From Epichloe hybrida (lineage: Eukaryota > Ascomycota > Sordariomycetes > Hypocreales > Clavicipitaceae): DNA of 64,000 bases. Under the pieces are notes generated by a model that did not search any database, was not told where the DNA came from, and saw nothing but the letters and a program-made list of their open reading frames with translations. Where the stretch lies: NCBI GenBank assembly GCA_019022495.1, contig JAFEKR010000004.1:2852001-2916000 (forward strand), given 5' to 3'. The translations under genes were made by a program, and so were the position numbers. Positions 1 to 10,860 of the stretch are shown one piece after another (the stretch's first letter is position 1; every line of letters starts with the position of its first letter).

Positions 1-760
1 AGCTAGTGTAGTAAATAACCACTGTAGCGTAAAAGCTATATCAGGCCTTGTAAGCAACATTAGGTACATTATAGTCCCTATAATACACTGATAAAGCTTA
101 ATTTCGCTAGCTATTAAAAGCTTAGTTATCTGCGTAGCTAAAACGCCTAGCTAAAGAGGTATGCTAATAGGCTTACTATCTAGCATATTAAATCGTTTTA
201 AGGCTTCTAATATATACTAAGATTAATGAATTTTCAGTATTCTATTAGGCCTATCTCGTACGATTTAAACCCTTAAGAAGAATTTAGCAGGCCCCCTATC
301 TTCTATTAGATAGACTTTATGAAGTTCCTTTTTAAGCCTTTGGATATAAGATAAATCCGGTCTAATTAGAAGATAGTCATTAACGTACGTAATGACAAAG
401 GTTTTGGTTAAAGGATTGAAGAAGATAGCTAGGTTAGATATTAAAGGGTTAAATCCTAGGGATTTAAGCACTAATATTAGCGCTTGTTACCATTCCCTTA
501 AGCTTTGTTTTAGGCCATATAAAGACTTCTGTAATAAAATTACTTGATTTTTAGAAGGTTTCTAGCCAAAACTTCTAGCTAATTTAGCTAGTTTAGGATT
601 TGCCTTAAGGAATTTAATAAACCCTTCTAGAATAACCATATAAATCTATTATTATAGCTTACTATTAAGAAAAGCTCCTATAAAATCAATTTATTTGATT
701 TCCTAGTTATTCTAAGCCGCTAGGGCTAGTAAAATCCTCCAGCTAGGGGGAATACTTATG
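1..760 (-). pseudogene. Copia-1 reverse transcriptase and start of RNase H, RIPed
   Basis: Read on the minus strand with stops skipped, it gives copia RT motifs: DFIGAFLNS, then LYGLKQSLREW, then YVNDYLLI at about 340-390. YVND replaces the usual YVDD, a G-to-A change at the first catalytic Asp codon. Only 265-471 is stop-free. The remainder to base 1 should be the thumb and RNase H linker and is too decayed to delimit. Confidence 0.75.
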
Positions 761-1347
761 GCAGCGAAGGTCTCTAGGTAATCTAGGCCTTTGATTTGCA
801 TAAATCCCTTAGCAATGAGTTAAGCCTTATATTTTAAAGAATTATTTTCTTTATCCTTTTTAAGCTTATAAACAAGCCTATTCTTTAGTACTTTTCGGCC
901 CTTAGGGATTTAATCTTTCCCTATAAATTTAAAAGTACTAGCCTTTAGAAGCTATTTATATTCCTTATACGTAGCTTCTATCTATTTATCCCTTTCAGGG
1001 CTAGATATAGCCTGCTTCCAGGTCTTAGGCTCGGGGCTAATAGGATTCTTTTCCTTTAGCTTCTCCTATACCTTAAAGCAGATTTCTTTTATAAAATCTA
1101 GAGAAGAAGGGGAACTAATATTAACATCCATAGGGTTAATATTAGGGTCGAAATCGATAATTTTGTTAAAATCGAGGTTCGAAGTCGAAATCTGATTTCC
1201 TAGTTAAGTTATAGGCTGCGCCTATATAGGATCCGCTGGAATTAAGCCTTTAGGGGGTTCTTTGGGGCCTATAAGTGGTTTTTCTTAACCTACAGGGATA
1301 CCTATATTGTCTATAGGGTAATCCTTTGAACCTTGATCTAGATATTG

Positions 1348-2268
1348 TTAATCTAAATCATTTTCCCCCTCTAAAGGGTTATCCCCTATAGAAATCCTAG
1401 GTAAGCCTTTAGAAACAGGGCCTATAGGTTCTATAATCTTAATAAAGCTAGTCTTTGTAACTAGCCTTTTAGAGGGGATGTACACTAGGTAGGTGTTAGA
1501 ACCTAGTGTAGCTAAAAGCCTTCCAGGGATAGTCCTAGCTGCTAACTTCTGGGCTTTAGGTCGTTTTTCCAGGGGGATTAGAATCTCACAGTGAGATCCT
1601 ATAGCTCTAATACTGCTAATATCAGTTGTATAAGGCTGATTTAGCTCCCTAGATAACAGTTGTTCAGGGCTTTCATCCTTAGTGGTATTAGCAGTTATAT
1701 TAACTAGGTTAACAACTGCAGGTAATACAAAACACCACAAAAATAACGGTAATTTTGCCCACTGGATAGTAGCCCTTAATCGATCTAGAATAGTACGAAT
1801 TGAACGTTCTGCTAATCCATTTTGCTCATGGATATAGGGACTAGAAGTCGTAAATTTGATCCCTTTAGAATTCAACCAAGCTTGACAACTAGAATCGATT
1901 TCCTAGCCCCCATCGAAGTGAAGGTGCCTAGGATATTGACCTAGTTGATTTTTAAGCCCTCTGAAGAAGCCTTTGATAGCCTTATAAACAGTTAGGCCTT
2001 CCTTATTAGGTAATAAGATAACCCACTTATATCTAGTCTTTCGGTCAACTAAAAATAAGCAAATTAACTGTTTATTATACGGCGTAGGACTGATTTTTAG
2101 CGTATCCCCTTCTATTCGATCTAGAGCTCTTGGGGGGTCAGGGATAGCTAATTTCCTGGGTCTTCTAACTGCCTTAGATTGATCACAAGCAATACATCTA
2201 AAATCCTTATCCTTAATTTTAGAAAAATCAGGGATTCCTTTAGTTATAAGGCTAGTTTTCTTTAGCAA
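1348..2268 (-). pseudogene. Copia-1 integrase, RIPed
   Basis: Two open segments (2268-1903 and 1875-1348) cover a GAG-pre-integrase zinc-binding end (RCIACDQSKA) and the integrase core. The catalytic D,D,E residues can be placed: Asp in RIEGDTLK, Asp in LHFDGG, and Glu in QNGLAERSIRT. The segments are separated by TAG and frame damage around 1876-1902. Integrase inserts the cDNA; its position before RT supports the copia assignment. The 5' end of the core overlaps the protease linker region near 2268-2390. Confidence 0.8.
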
Positions 2269-2390
2269 AGGAAGACCTAGGTGTCCTAATCGTACATGCC
2301 ATAGGCCAGCTAGTCTAACAACCGTTGATATTAAAGATCCTTAGGGTCTGAATTAGGATCTAGACTAGGGCCCTCTTCACTAGTCCCCTG

Positions 2391-4370
2391 CTAGGCCCCT
2401 TGAGAACCACAGGCCTCTTGGAGAGGTATTAGGGACCCTTTTCCTCCACTAGGGCCCTCTAACACCCCTAAATCTATTTCCTTAGATTTATAAGGGACCC
2501 AACCTAGGGCTATAGGCGAAGAAGAAGGGACTAATTCCCCTAAATCATCCCGTACGATTTCTTCAATATCATCATCATTTTCGTCGATTTCGTCTAAATC
2601 AGAAGCCCAATCCAGCTTTTTAGAGGGAATTTGAACCTCTATAGGGTAGCTAATCGGATAGCTATGACCCTTAAAAGCGGCGTAGGTAAAAGGTCGGATA
2701 TAATGCGAATTATTACAGGGCCCTTTAGATAACTTAGGCGTAGATTGGTTTTTAACGTGGAAGAAAAAACCATGTTTTTCTATATCTAAGGTTGCAATAA
2801 GAGACCTATCTTTAAGATAAAGTAGGTTTTTTATAAGGCAACCACCAGATATATAGTGCGTAAGTCCACTAACTATATTAACATCAAGCTGAGGAAAATA
2901 TAGCGCATCTTTAAGCACTAAGGTCCTATATTTAGCTGGATTTTTCTGATATAGGACCTCAAAAACAGCACTACCGTGACCCTTAGCGTAAATAGGGCCA
3001 CCACCAGTTATAATAGGGTCGGATTCCCCCTTTTTATAGGGGGTATAATCCCTAAAGACCTCCCTAGAATTAACAATATGTACAGTCAAACCTGTATCAT
3101 ATAATAGGGCCTTTTTCATGTCTTTGCTGTAATAATTAAAACCATTTAAGGTTTTAATTTCTTGATTTTCATCATCATCCGATTCAGAAGAGCTAGAATT
3201 AGAGCTACTATCACTAGAGCTCTTATAACTAGTCTTATGAAGGCTAGGTTTCTTGTACGGTTTAAGAGCACCGTTAGAAAGGTTATAATTTCCTAGCATA
3301 AAAGATCCCTCTCTAGAGGTCTCTTTATTATCCTTTTTATCTGATTTTTGACCTTTTTGCTTCTTCTTCTTCTTCTTATTAGAAGAAGAATTAGAATTAG
3401 AAGAGCCTCCTTTCTTCTTCTGATCCTTAGGGGCCTTTTCTTTTTCTTTGGCACCCTTTTCAAGGTTTTTAGCCCTATAATTCAGGGCTTTGGATACCGT
3501 AGATGACTTATCCCTCTGTTCTACTAGAAGGTCTGCTATCAAAAATTGAAGATTTAGGGCTTCTAGGGGAGCCCCTATAGCCCTATTCGTGCGCATGCTG
3601 AATCGTTGCCTCTCAGCCCACTGAGGGAAGGTTGATTTTAGGGATTGAAGATATTGATTAACCTGATCTATCGGAGCAATCAGGACCCCTAAAATCGATA
3701 ATCTAGCTAGTAGATTATTAAAGACTGCATTAAAGGACTCTAGAGTCCCCTTAAACTCTTGAAAATTCAGGTTATGAAATTCTGAATATAGGGACCCCCT
3801 CTGGATTTCAACGCTATGTGAATATTGCCTTACAAGTAAATTATAGGCTTCTTCAGGTGATTTTTGCCAAGTTATAGCGGCTTGGGGTCCTTCTGTACAA
3901 CTATCCCTTAGTAACATAAGGATAATAGCTTGATCTGGATCCCCTAGCGCCCTAGAACTCTCCGGATTATCTAGAAAATTAGGCATGCCTAAAGCTCTAA
4001 ATTAGATAGTTAGGGCTTGCTTCTATTGTTCGAAATTTTCGGCTCCTTTAAGCCTAGCAGTCTCTGGAAAACTATAAACCCTTTTATTAAATTCCTTAAT
4101 AATTGAATTATTAAAGGTTGCTTATACAAAGCTAGATTCAGCTTGATTTTCTTGAACAGGCTGCTGATCTTGCTGCTGACTAGCGGGCTTATCAGATTCC
4201 ACACCCTCTATACGACTATTTATAGTTATAGATAGGCTTTCTAGCTTCTCTAATAACTGGTCTATAGTTGCTTGTTACTTAATAGCTTGCTCTTTTAGCT
4301 AGTTATTTAGAACCTCTTGCGCACTAGGGTCAGGGATAACAGGTCCCTTTCCCTTTCCTTTGGTATCCAT
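2391..4370 (-). pseudogene. Copia-1 Gag and aspartic protease, RIPed
   Basis: Reading starts at the minus-strand ATG at 4370 with MDTKGKGKGP. It meets a few stops, all where CAG or CAA is the likely parent, and is then open from 3986 to 2391. The first half is a copia-type capsid region. A Lys/Ser-rich linker follows where a zinc knuckle would be; I see no CCHC motif there. The protease active site appears as YDTGLTVHIV, so the catalytic DTG is retained. Gag and protease share one frame, as in Ty1/copia polyproteins. The 5' nonsense codons probably prevent a full-length product. Confidence 0.8.
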
Positions 4371-4371
4371 T

Positions 4372-4610
4372 TTCCTTTTTATAGAAGGGAAAAGCTTCTA
4401 TCTCGCGGGTCCTTCCTTTTTTATAGAAGGGAAGTCTTCTGTATTTGAAATTTATTCCTTTTTATAGAAGGGAAAAAGCTTCTATCTCGCGGATCCTTCC
4501 TTTTTTATAGAAGGGAAGTCTTCTGTAGCCACAATTGATTCCTTTTTATAGAAGGGAAAAGCTTCTTTCTCGCAGGTCCTTCCTTTTTTATAGAAGGGAA
4601 GTCTTCTATA
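4372..4610 (-). repeat. Triple 83-84 bp tandem repeat in Copia-1 leader
   Basis: Three units start at 4372, 4455 and 4539. Each contains two copies of a near-palindromic motif of the form TTCC-T/C-TTTTATAGAAGGGAA. The block lies between the primer site and the Gag start codon at 4370. A shorter version follows the inverted LTR at about 61921-62056. It could be a packaging or translation-control region; that is inference. Confidence 0.8.
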
Positions 4611-4648
4611 ATCGTACACAAAGTGACCTAAAAGGAATCTATAGTGAT

Positions 4649-4666
4649 AGAGCCGGGCTCATAACC
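4649..4666 (-). other. Copia-1 primer binding site for half initiator tRNA-Met
   Basis: The minus strand reads GGTTATGAGCCCGGCTCT three bases after the LTR. Its first 12 bases complement GGGCTCATAACC, the anticodon stem-loop region of fungal initiator tRNA-Met, not the usual tRNA 3' end. Drosophila copia is known to prime from a cleaved 5' half of tRNA-iMet paired at this region. The same site, with two transitions, follows the other LTR copy at 61860-61877. Confidence 0.75.
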
Positions 4667-4669
4667 TAT

Positions 4670-5491
4670 TGAAATGTAGGGAGCTAGTTACCAGCTGGCA
4701 ACAGCTGTACGGGTGCAAGCTCTACGGTTAGGGACCAATAGGGCTACAACGTTAAATCAATTAACGCAACGCAACGGAAGGTTATGGCAGTTATCAACTA
4801 ATAGAATTCAATTTAGATCACTTTTATGATATCTTATAAAGCAATAGAATTGATTTTAGATACGTTGTACGAGCAATGCGGCTGTTGTTGGTTAAGAGGA
4901 CTAGCTATCTAGCTAGTTGAAAAGATCTTCTTCCTCTCATAGACCTACCAACCGTATCGGTGGATCCGGGCCGCCAACGGGGTCTTACAGGCCACTTTTG
5001 ATTTTCCGCAAAATTCATTTGTATGCAAAAACCAAAAAAATCGACTCACCACCATACTAGCTAGCAACCCGTATGCACTAACTTTTGGTCCAAAAAATAA
5101 CCTTGCATAAAGAGAAAGCCCTATCTTCAAGCTTCAATTTGCTATATGTAAAACTTTTGTATAACCTCTAGATAAAGAGAAAATCGTTGTTAAAGATAGC
5201 TATAGGGTAAGTTATATGTAGGGTAACCTGCTTACATCACCCTAGCTTACGTCACCCTAGCTTACCTAATTACTAGTGGCGTGGTTATGGCCACACTTGC
5301 AGCCACAACGTAATTGACTAATTAGTCATCCACACGGTCAGTCGCAGCTGTTAACAGCTGCGACGCAGCCATTGATAGCTGCCCCCGCGACCGTTGACAG
5401 CTGCAGTGCAGCTGTCAGACTTGCAAAGCAAGCTAGTAATAAGAAGGTTCTTTAACTAGAAAAGGGCTAAAAATAGGTCTTATTTTTAACA
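4670..5491 (-). repeat. Copia-1 5' LTR (822 bp)
   Basis: Read on the minus strand it begins TGTTAAAAAT and ends TTTCA. The boundaries are fixed by a second copy in the opposite orientation at 61035-61856, also 822 bp, and by the primer site three bases beyond the end. The U3 part holds two near-adjacent palindromes with CAGCTG cores (5341-5364 and 5396-5416). Differences from the other copy that I checked are transitions, many in the TpG/CpA context favoured by RIP. Confidence 0.88.
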
Positions 5492-8202
5492 CTTATAGTC
5501 TATATAAATTATAAATAAGCAGGAGATACTTTATAACTTTACTAACTATACCTTTAAGCATAAAATAATAGCTAGTAGCTTCTTATTATAGATTATATAA
5601 TTCTTCTATAATACTATAAGACTAGTAGAGTAATAGGCTACTAGGTATAATATACTATCTAGTCCTAATTATAAGAGGTAACTACTAAAGGCTATTCCTA
5701 AGTAGTTAGCCTTCACTACTATAAGGCAGTCTAGATCCTATTATACTAGGATAGGATATATAATAAAAGTATTCTTTAGCCTCTTAAAAGCCTTATTCTT
5801 CTCTAGTCCTTAGTAAAATAAAGTATTTCTCTTAGTAAGATAAATAAGGGGGGCTACTAACTTAAAGAAATTACTAATAAAGTTATAATAGAAGTTTATA
5901 AACCCTAAGAAGCTTTAGACCCCTTATAGCTTTATAGGTGCTACCTATTCCCTTATAGCTACTACCTTTACAGGATTAGGATAAATTAAGTATTTTACTA
6001 TAATAATATATCCTAGGTATTAGACCTCTTTAATAGTAAATATAGACTTATTAATATTAAGGTATAGTCCTATAGAATATAAGCGTCCTAATATTAATTA
6101 TACCTTTACTATATAGTCCTTTCTTAATCCCCTAGAGTAAACTAGAATATTATTAAGGTAAGCTATTATAAAGTCCCCTAATATATCCCCTAAGGATTTA
6201 TTAATATACTATTAGAAGATTACTAGTATACTTACTAGGCTAAATAGATAAACTAACTATTTAAATAGTCTAAACCTAGTATAAAAGGTAGTAAGGTACT
6301 TCTTACCCTTAGCTATCTATAGTTTATAAAACGCTATATAAATATTTACCTTTATAAACTAATATACCTAGGAGAGGGAGCGTAGTATCTCCTTAATTAA
6401 TAGGAGTAAATATTAATTCTATACTATAATCTTATTAAGTATATAATAGTCTATTTAAAACCACTATCCCTTATTTACTTTCTTTATAAGGAGAATAAGG
6501 GCTATAGCTAATAAGGAGCTAGTATAAATCTAGCCCTTATTTATTAAATCTATTATCTAGTAACAAACCTTTAATAACTAATCCCTTAGTATGTTATATA
6601 GTAAACCCTATAGGAGTGTTAGTTTAAATCCATCTAGATTCCTATGTAAATATATATAATAATTAAGGGAACCCTTATATAAGGATAGGCTATTAGCTTT
6701 AGTTTTATTAAAAAGATTTATAAAGTTTACTAATTCCCTTAGTAATATAGCTATATTAAAGCTATTTAGTTTTATTTTAGGCGCTATAATTTATAGTATT
6801 ATTATTATTTCTTTAAGGCTTATAGCTATAAACCTTATTATAGTATCCCTTATCTTTTATACCTATTACACCTTAGCTATATATAAGGAACTAATAATTC
6901 CCTATACTAGGGCTTCCCCCCTATACTTAGTAGCTTCTAAAATATAAAGGCCCTCTACTATACTAATTACTAGTTATTATTTTACTATATAAATTATAAT
7001 ATTATAGTGCTCTAGCTATAGTATACTAAAGATAATATCCTAGGTAAGACCTAGGATAATATATAAGTATACTAATAACTCCTACCTATTAATATTAATA
7101 CTAGCTTATACTATATAGGTAATAGAGGAGAACTCCTCTCTTTATTACCTCCCTCTTCTCTTTATTTTTACTATAGTATATACTTACCTTTATTTTAGTA
7201 GTTATATAAGCTCTAGGCTAAGCTATCTTACTACTAATTTACTAATAGTACTATAGTAATTATAGCTATAATTAATCTAGATATTAATATAAAAATATAT
7301 ATTAAAGAGTACTAGGATTAAGAAAGGTAGTTAGTCTATATATTAATCTATATCTCTATTTATATTTATAAACTAGTTATACTTATCTAAATCTATAGCT
7401 ACTAGCTAGCCCCTTTACTCTTATATAAGACTTTACTTAAAGGCTACTTATTTTCTAAGAAGTTTATAGTAACCTCCTTATTTATACTTTCTATGTTTAC
7501 CCTATATAAGTTAATCTAGACCTTAGGTTAGTAAGGTAAGAGGAAGGTGTATTCCTAGATATAATAGTCCTTAGATCTATAATATAAGTAACACCCCTCT
7601 TAGTAGTATTTAGTTAGTTTTACCTAAGTTACTTACTTAGCCCTTAGCTAATTTATATTTCTCTTTAGGCCCTTATCTTTCTTATTTAGCTTATTTTGCT
7701 TGCTTTATTAAGTTATTATAGTATATACTTCTATTATAAGTATATTACTATTATAGTCTATTTATTAGAGAGCGGGTTAGCCTAGCTAGGGTTTATATTA
7801 GTTTTAAAACTTCTTCTCTTAGGTATAAGATTTAATATTAACTATAATATAGTATTTTATTTAGCTTATCCCCTTACTAATAGATATTTCTTTTATATGC
7901 TTATTAAGTGTATATTAAAGCTTAGCTAGCTTAATATCCTTAGTCTAATAGGTCCCCCTTACTAGGGAGAGTTTTTATTTAAAATAAATAAAAAATATAG
8001 TAAATAGCTTCCTTATCCCTTATTTTATCTAGTTAAGTTCTATAAGGGCTATCTCCTATCTATAAGGATTTATATAAAGCGTTTCTAAGTAAGTTAGGAA
8101 AGCTATAGGGTTATAGTTATTTATATAGCTTATCTTAAAGAATAATATAATCTAAGCCTAAACCTTAGGTAATAGGTTCTAGTAAATAAATACCTATTAG
8201 TC
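5492..8202 (-). mobile_element. Gypsy-I (3' portion): RIPed Ty3/gypsy RT, RNase H and zinc-knuckle region
   Basis: The minus strand read through many stops gives, in order, a zinc-knuckle-like segment (7555-7600), protease-linker, RT (about 6480-5970, YLNN at 6149-6160) and RNase H. The RNase H reading ends with NYIIYNKKLLAI and LFIIYID at the Copia-1 border. RT followed by RNase H with no integrase in front is the Ty3/gypsy order. Almost every Trp, Gln and acidic codon is transition-mutated. The element is split by Gypsy-II at 8203 and by Copia-1 at 5492. Confidence 0.8.
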
Positions 8203-8469
8203 TGTCACGACTGTGTTCAGGGAGATATAAACGGAGTGAAGGCTAAGGTTCTTAGTTATAGCTAGAGAGCTACTACTGAGGGGTGAGTGCATAAAGGTCT
8301 TAAACTCTAACCTTCTATATCTCTTATAAGTAGTCCTTATCTAAATACCTTACTACACACATATAGCTATCTAGCAGCTACTTAGTTATCTATGTAAGCT
8401 AAGGCTTACCTAAAGGCTCTATTATGTAACTATCCTATCCATAACTCCTTAGCCTCTATACTCCTAATA
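8203..8469 (-). repeat. Gypsy-II 3' LTR
   Basis: 267 bp, the same length and colinear with 15514-15780 and 20363-20629. In plus orientation it starts TGTCACGACTGTG. The far end reads CTCCTAATA, where the unmutated copy has CTCCTGACA. Confidence 0.9.
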
Positions 8470-10440
8470 TACTACCCCCCTAATATATAATTATCCTTAA
8501 TTATAAAGAGCTACTTAGCTAGTGCGTGTTTACTACGTATAACCCGTGGTAATATCTATATTACTAGCTATACTATTAGTGTGTAGTATTATATTCGCTT
8601 TAAATAATAAGGCAGATATTATTAGGACCTAGGTAATCCTTCTTATAATATCTAGATTATAGATAGCTATACACTTACTACTTTATTACCTCTAATATAT
8701 ATACCTTTATCTAATAAATTATTAGCACTAAGTAAGTAAACTACTTATATTAAGTTTTATAATTAGGTTAAATAGTTAGGGTAATATACGCTATTTAAAA
8801 TAAATAACTTCTTATTTAATATTAGGGATATTATATTAATCTTACTAGGAGTTTATAGCTAGTATACGTATTTACTAGTGGTAGCTATAACTATAAATAT
8901 TATAATTCCTAGATTAGCTATATATAGTATGTAAATTACTTAGGGGTCTAGGGCTAATATAAAAGAGGCTTACTTTCCCTTACTTTTATATACTTTTCTT
9001 CCCTTTATATTCTCCCTTAGTATTATAAGTTACCCTTACCTATAAGCTAGTAGCTTTATAGCTTCTCTTATAGTAGTTACTAATATCCTATAGCGTTACT
9101 TTATTATTTATATTTATCCTTATTTAAAATATCTAAATTCTCTTAAATACTAAAATATTAGTAGCTTACCTTTTACCTATAAGTTTCTTATAGTATATTA
9201 CTACTAACTTACTAGTAGTTAATAATATCTTTAATATAAGTAATTACTTTACTACTACTACCTCCTTCTATTTTAAAGACTCCTATAATATTCCCTTTAA
9301 AGTCTCCTAGTAAGAAATATTTAGCTTCTAAAATTTCTATATAAGTATAATATCTAGGTTCCCCTAGCGCTTACCTTACTAACTTATAGCTAGTAATACT
9401 AGTAAAATAAAAATTCCTTATATTTACTATATATAGTAGGTTATAATATAGGCTATTATACTTAAAGATAGTAATAGTGTAAAGCTATAATATATTATTA
9501 AGGGTAAAACTATCCTAACCTAATATACTAATTCTCTAAGTATAACTTTACTACTATCTTACTATATATTACTTCTAACTTATATAAATAACTTAATAAA
9601 ATACACCTATTATATATATAATAATAAGGACTATACTAGGGTTTATTCTCCTTTTCTTACTACTAATATATATACTAACATACTACTAGTATACTACTTA
9701 GTTTACTTAGTTATACTATACACTCTTTAAGTATATTAATGCTTATAGTAATTCTAATAATAATCTATACTTTCTTAATAATATATATATCTCTTATTTC
9801 TATAACTTAGTTACTACTAATATACTACTAGTATCTAATATATATAAAATATAAACTTTATAATATACTTCTAACTACTAAAAATACTAATAAGTATAGG
9901 TAAGTAAGGTAAGCGTGGCTTATAGTAGAAGTTATATATAAGGCTAATGCTAATAAATAAGTTACTATATTACTACTTAATAATATTATTAATCTAGAAG
10001 TCTAGATTAATATTTCTAATAGTTTACATTTTATTACATAGAATTTTCTATTTATATATACTTCCTACGCTCTAGCTTATAGCTTTACTAACTTACTAGT
10101 AACTTACTACTAATACGTTCGCGCTTCCTACTTATATTAGGCTACTAGACCTCCCTAGTAAGCTTTATATATATATATAGAGAGAGGAGGATTCTTCTAA
10201 TAATAAGGACAAATCCTCTGCCCCTATTATTACTAGTAAGACCACTAAGGGCCTAGCAGATAACGTATTAATAGAGTAATTAGTGTAAAGTAGCTATAAG
10301 TTAGGTTATCTAAGAAATTATCTAGATTTTTTTTTTATATGTCGCTACTACTTATCTAAAATCTATTAAATATACCTCTATATTCACAAACTAGCTACTT
10401 AGTTACTACTTATAATCCTTAATAATATTTATTATAATAA
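8470..10440. other. Unassigned AT-rich interior of Gypsy-II
   Basis: This lies between the chromodomain and the 3' LTR. It is very AT-rich with TpA-rich text on both strands, and I see no open frame or motif. It is longer than a typical gypsy 3' untranslated stretch, so it may contain another insertion that I cannot delimit. Confidence 0.5.
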
Positions 10441-10444
10441 AATC

Positions 10445-10860
10445 TCTTTTCTTTACCTAAGAATTCTCTAAAGCATTATAGCCCTTCTATTTAACTAGGT
10501 ATTTCTAACGTCTCCTATTATATTAATATAATATAATTCTTTTAACTTTAAACTCTTACTTATTATCTATAACATTATCTTATAGTAAGGACATATCTTC
10601 TACGCTAGATAAGTCTCTTATAAATAGTTTAAGGTTAGTAATATTAAAAATATTATATAAGCATGTTCTAAGTAGTAGCTTTAATTAGTATATAAGTCTA
10701 TAGGTACTAATTACCTTTTTAATTTTATAAGGGCCTAAGTACTTTATACTTAGCTTCCTACTAGGTTACTATAAGTTAATATTCTTTATAAATAATAAAA
10801 CATAGTTACTTACACTAAACTTTATTAGGGTTTGCTTCTTATTATAGTGTTTTACATACT
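10445..10860 (-). pseudogene. Gypsy-II integrase C-terminus and chromodomain remnant
   Basis: The minus strand reads SVSNYVLLFIKNINL, then KLSIKYLGPYKI, the integrase C-terminal signature that precedes a chromodomain. It then reads K*KGYNALENS*VKK, matching WKGY-N-LENSW of chromodomains. Both Trp codons are TAG, so two aromatic residues including a cage position were lost by TGG-to-TAG change. Confidence 0.72.

Larger units (their letters stand above)
1..5491 (-). mobile_element. Copia-1: Ty1/copia LTR retrotransposon, 3' end beyond window
   Basis: The minus-strand order is LTR, primer site, tandem-repeat leader, Gag, aspartic protease, integrase, reverse transcriptase. Integrase before RT defines Ty1/copia. 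The element enters the window inside RT/RNase H, so its 3' LTR lies to the left of base 1. Its 5' LTR starts at 5491 and abuts a gypsy RNase H reading at 5492, so it inserted into that gypsy; bases 5492-5496 (CTTAT) would be one copy of the target duplication. Frames are interrupted by stops at Gln and Trp codons, as expected of RIP, but long frames survive (up to 531 codons). It is therefore less mutated than the neighbouring gypsy elements and probably younger. Confidence 0.9.

Noticed and set aside
4649..4666. tRNA-Met gene fragment
   Set aside because: Only the anticodon-arm complement is present, directly beside an LTR in antisense sense to a tRNA; it is a primer site.
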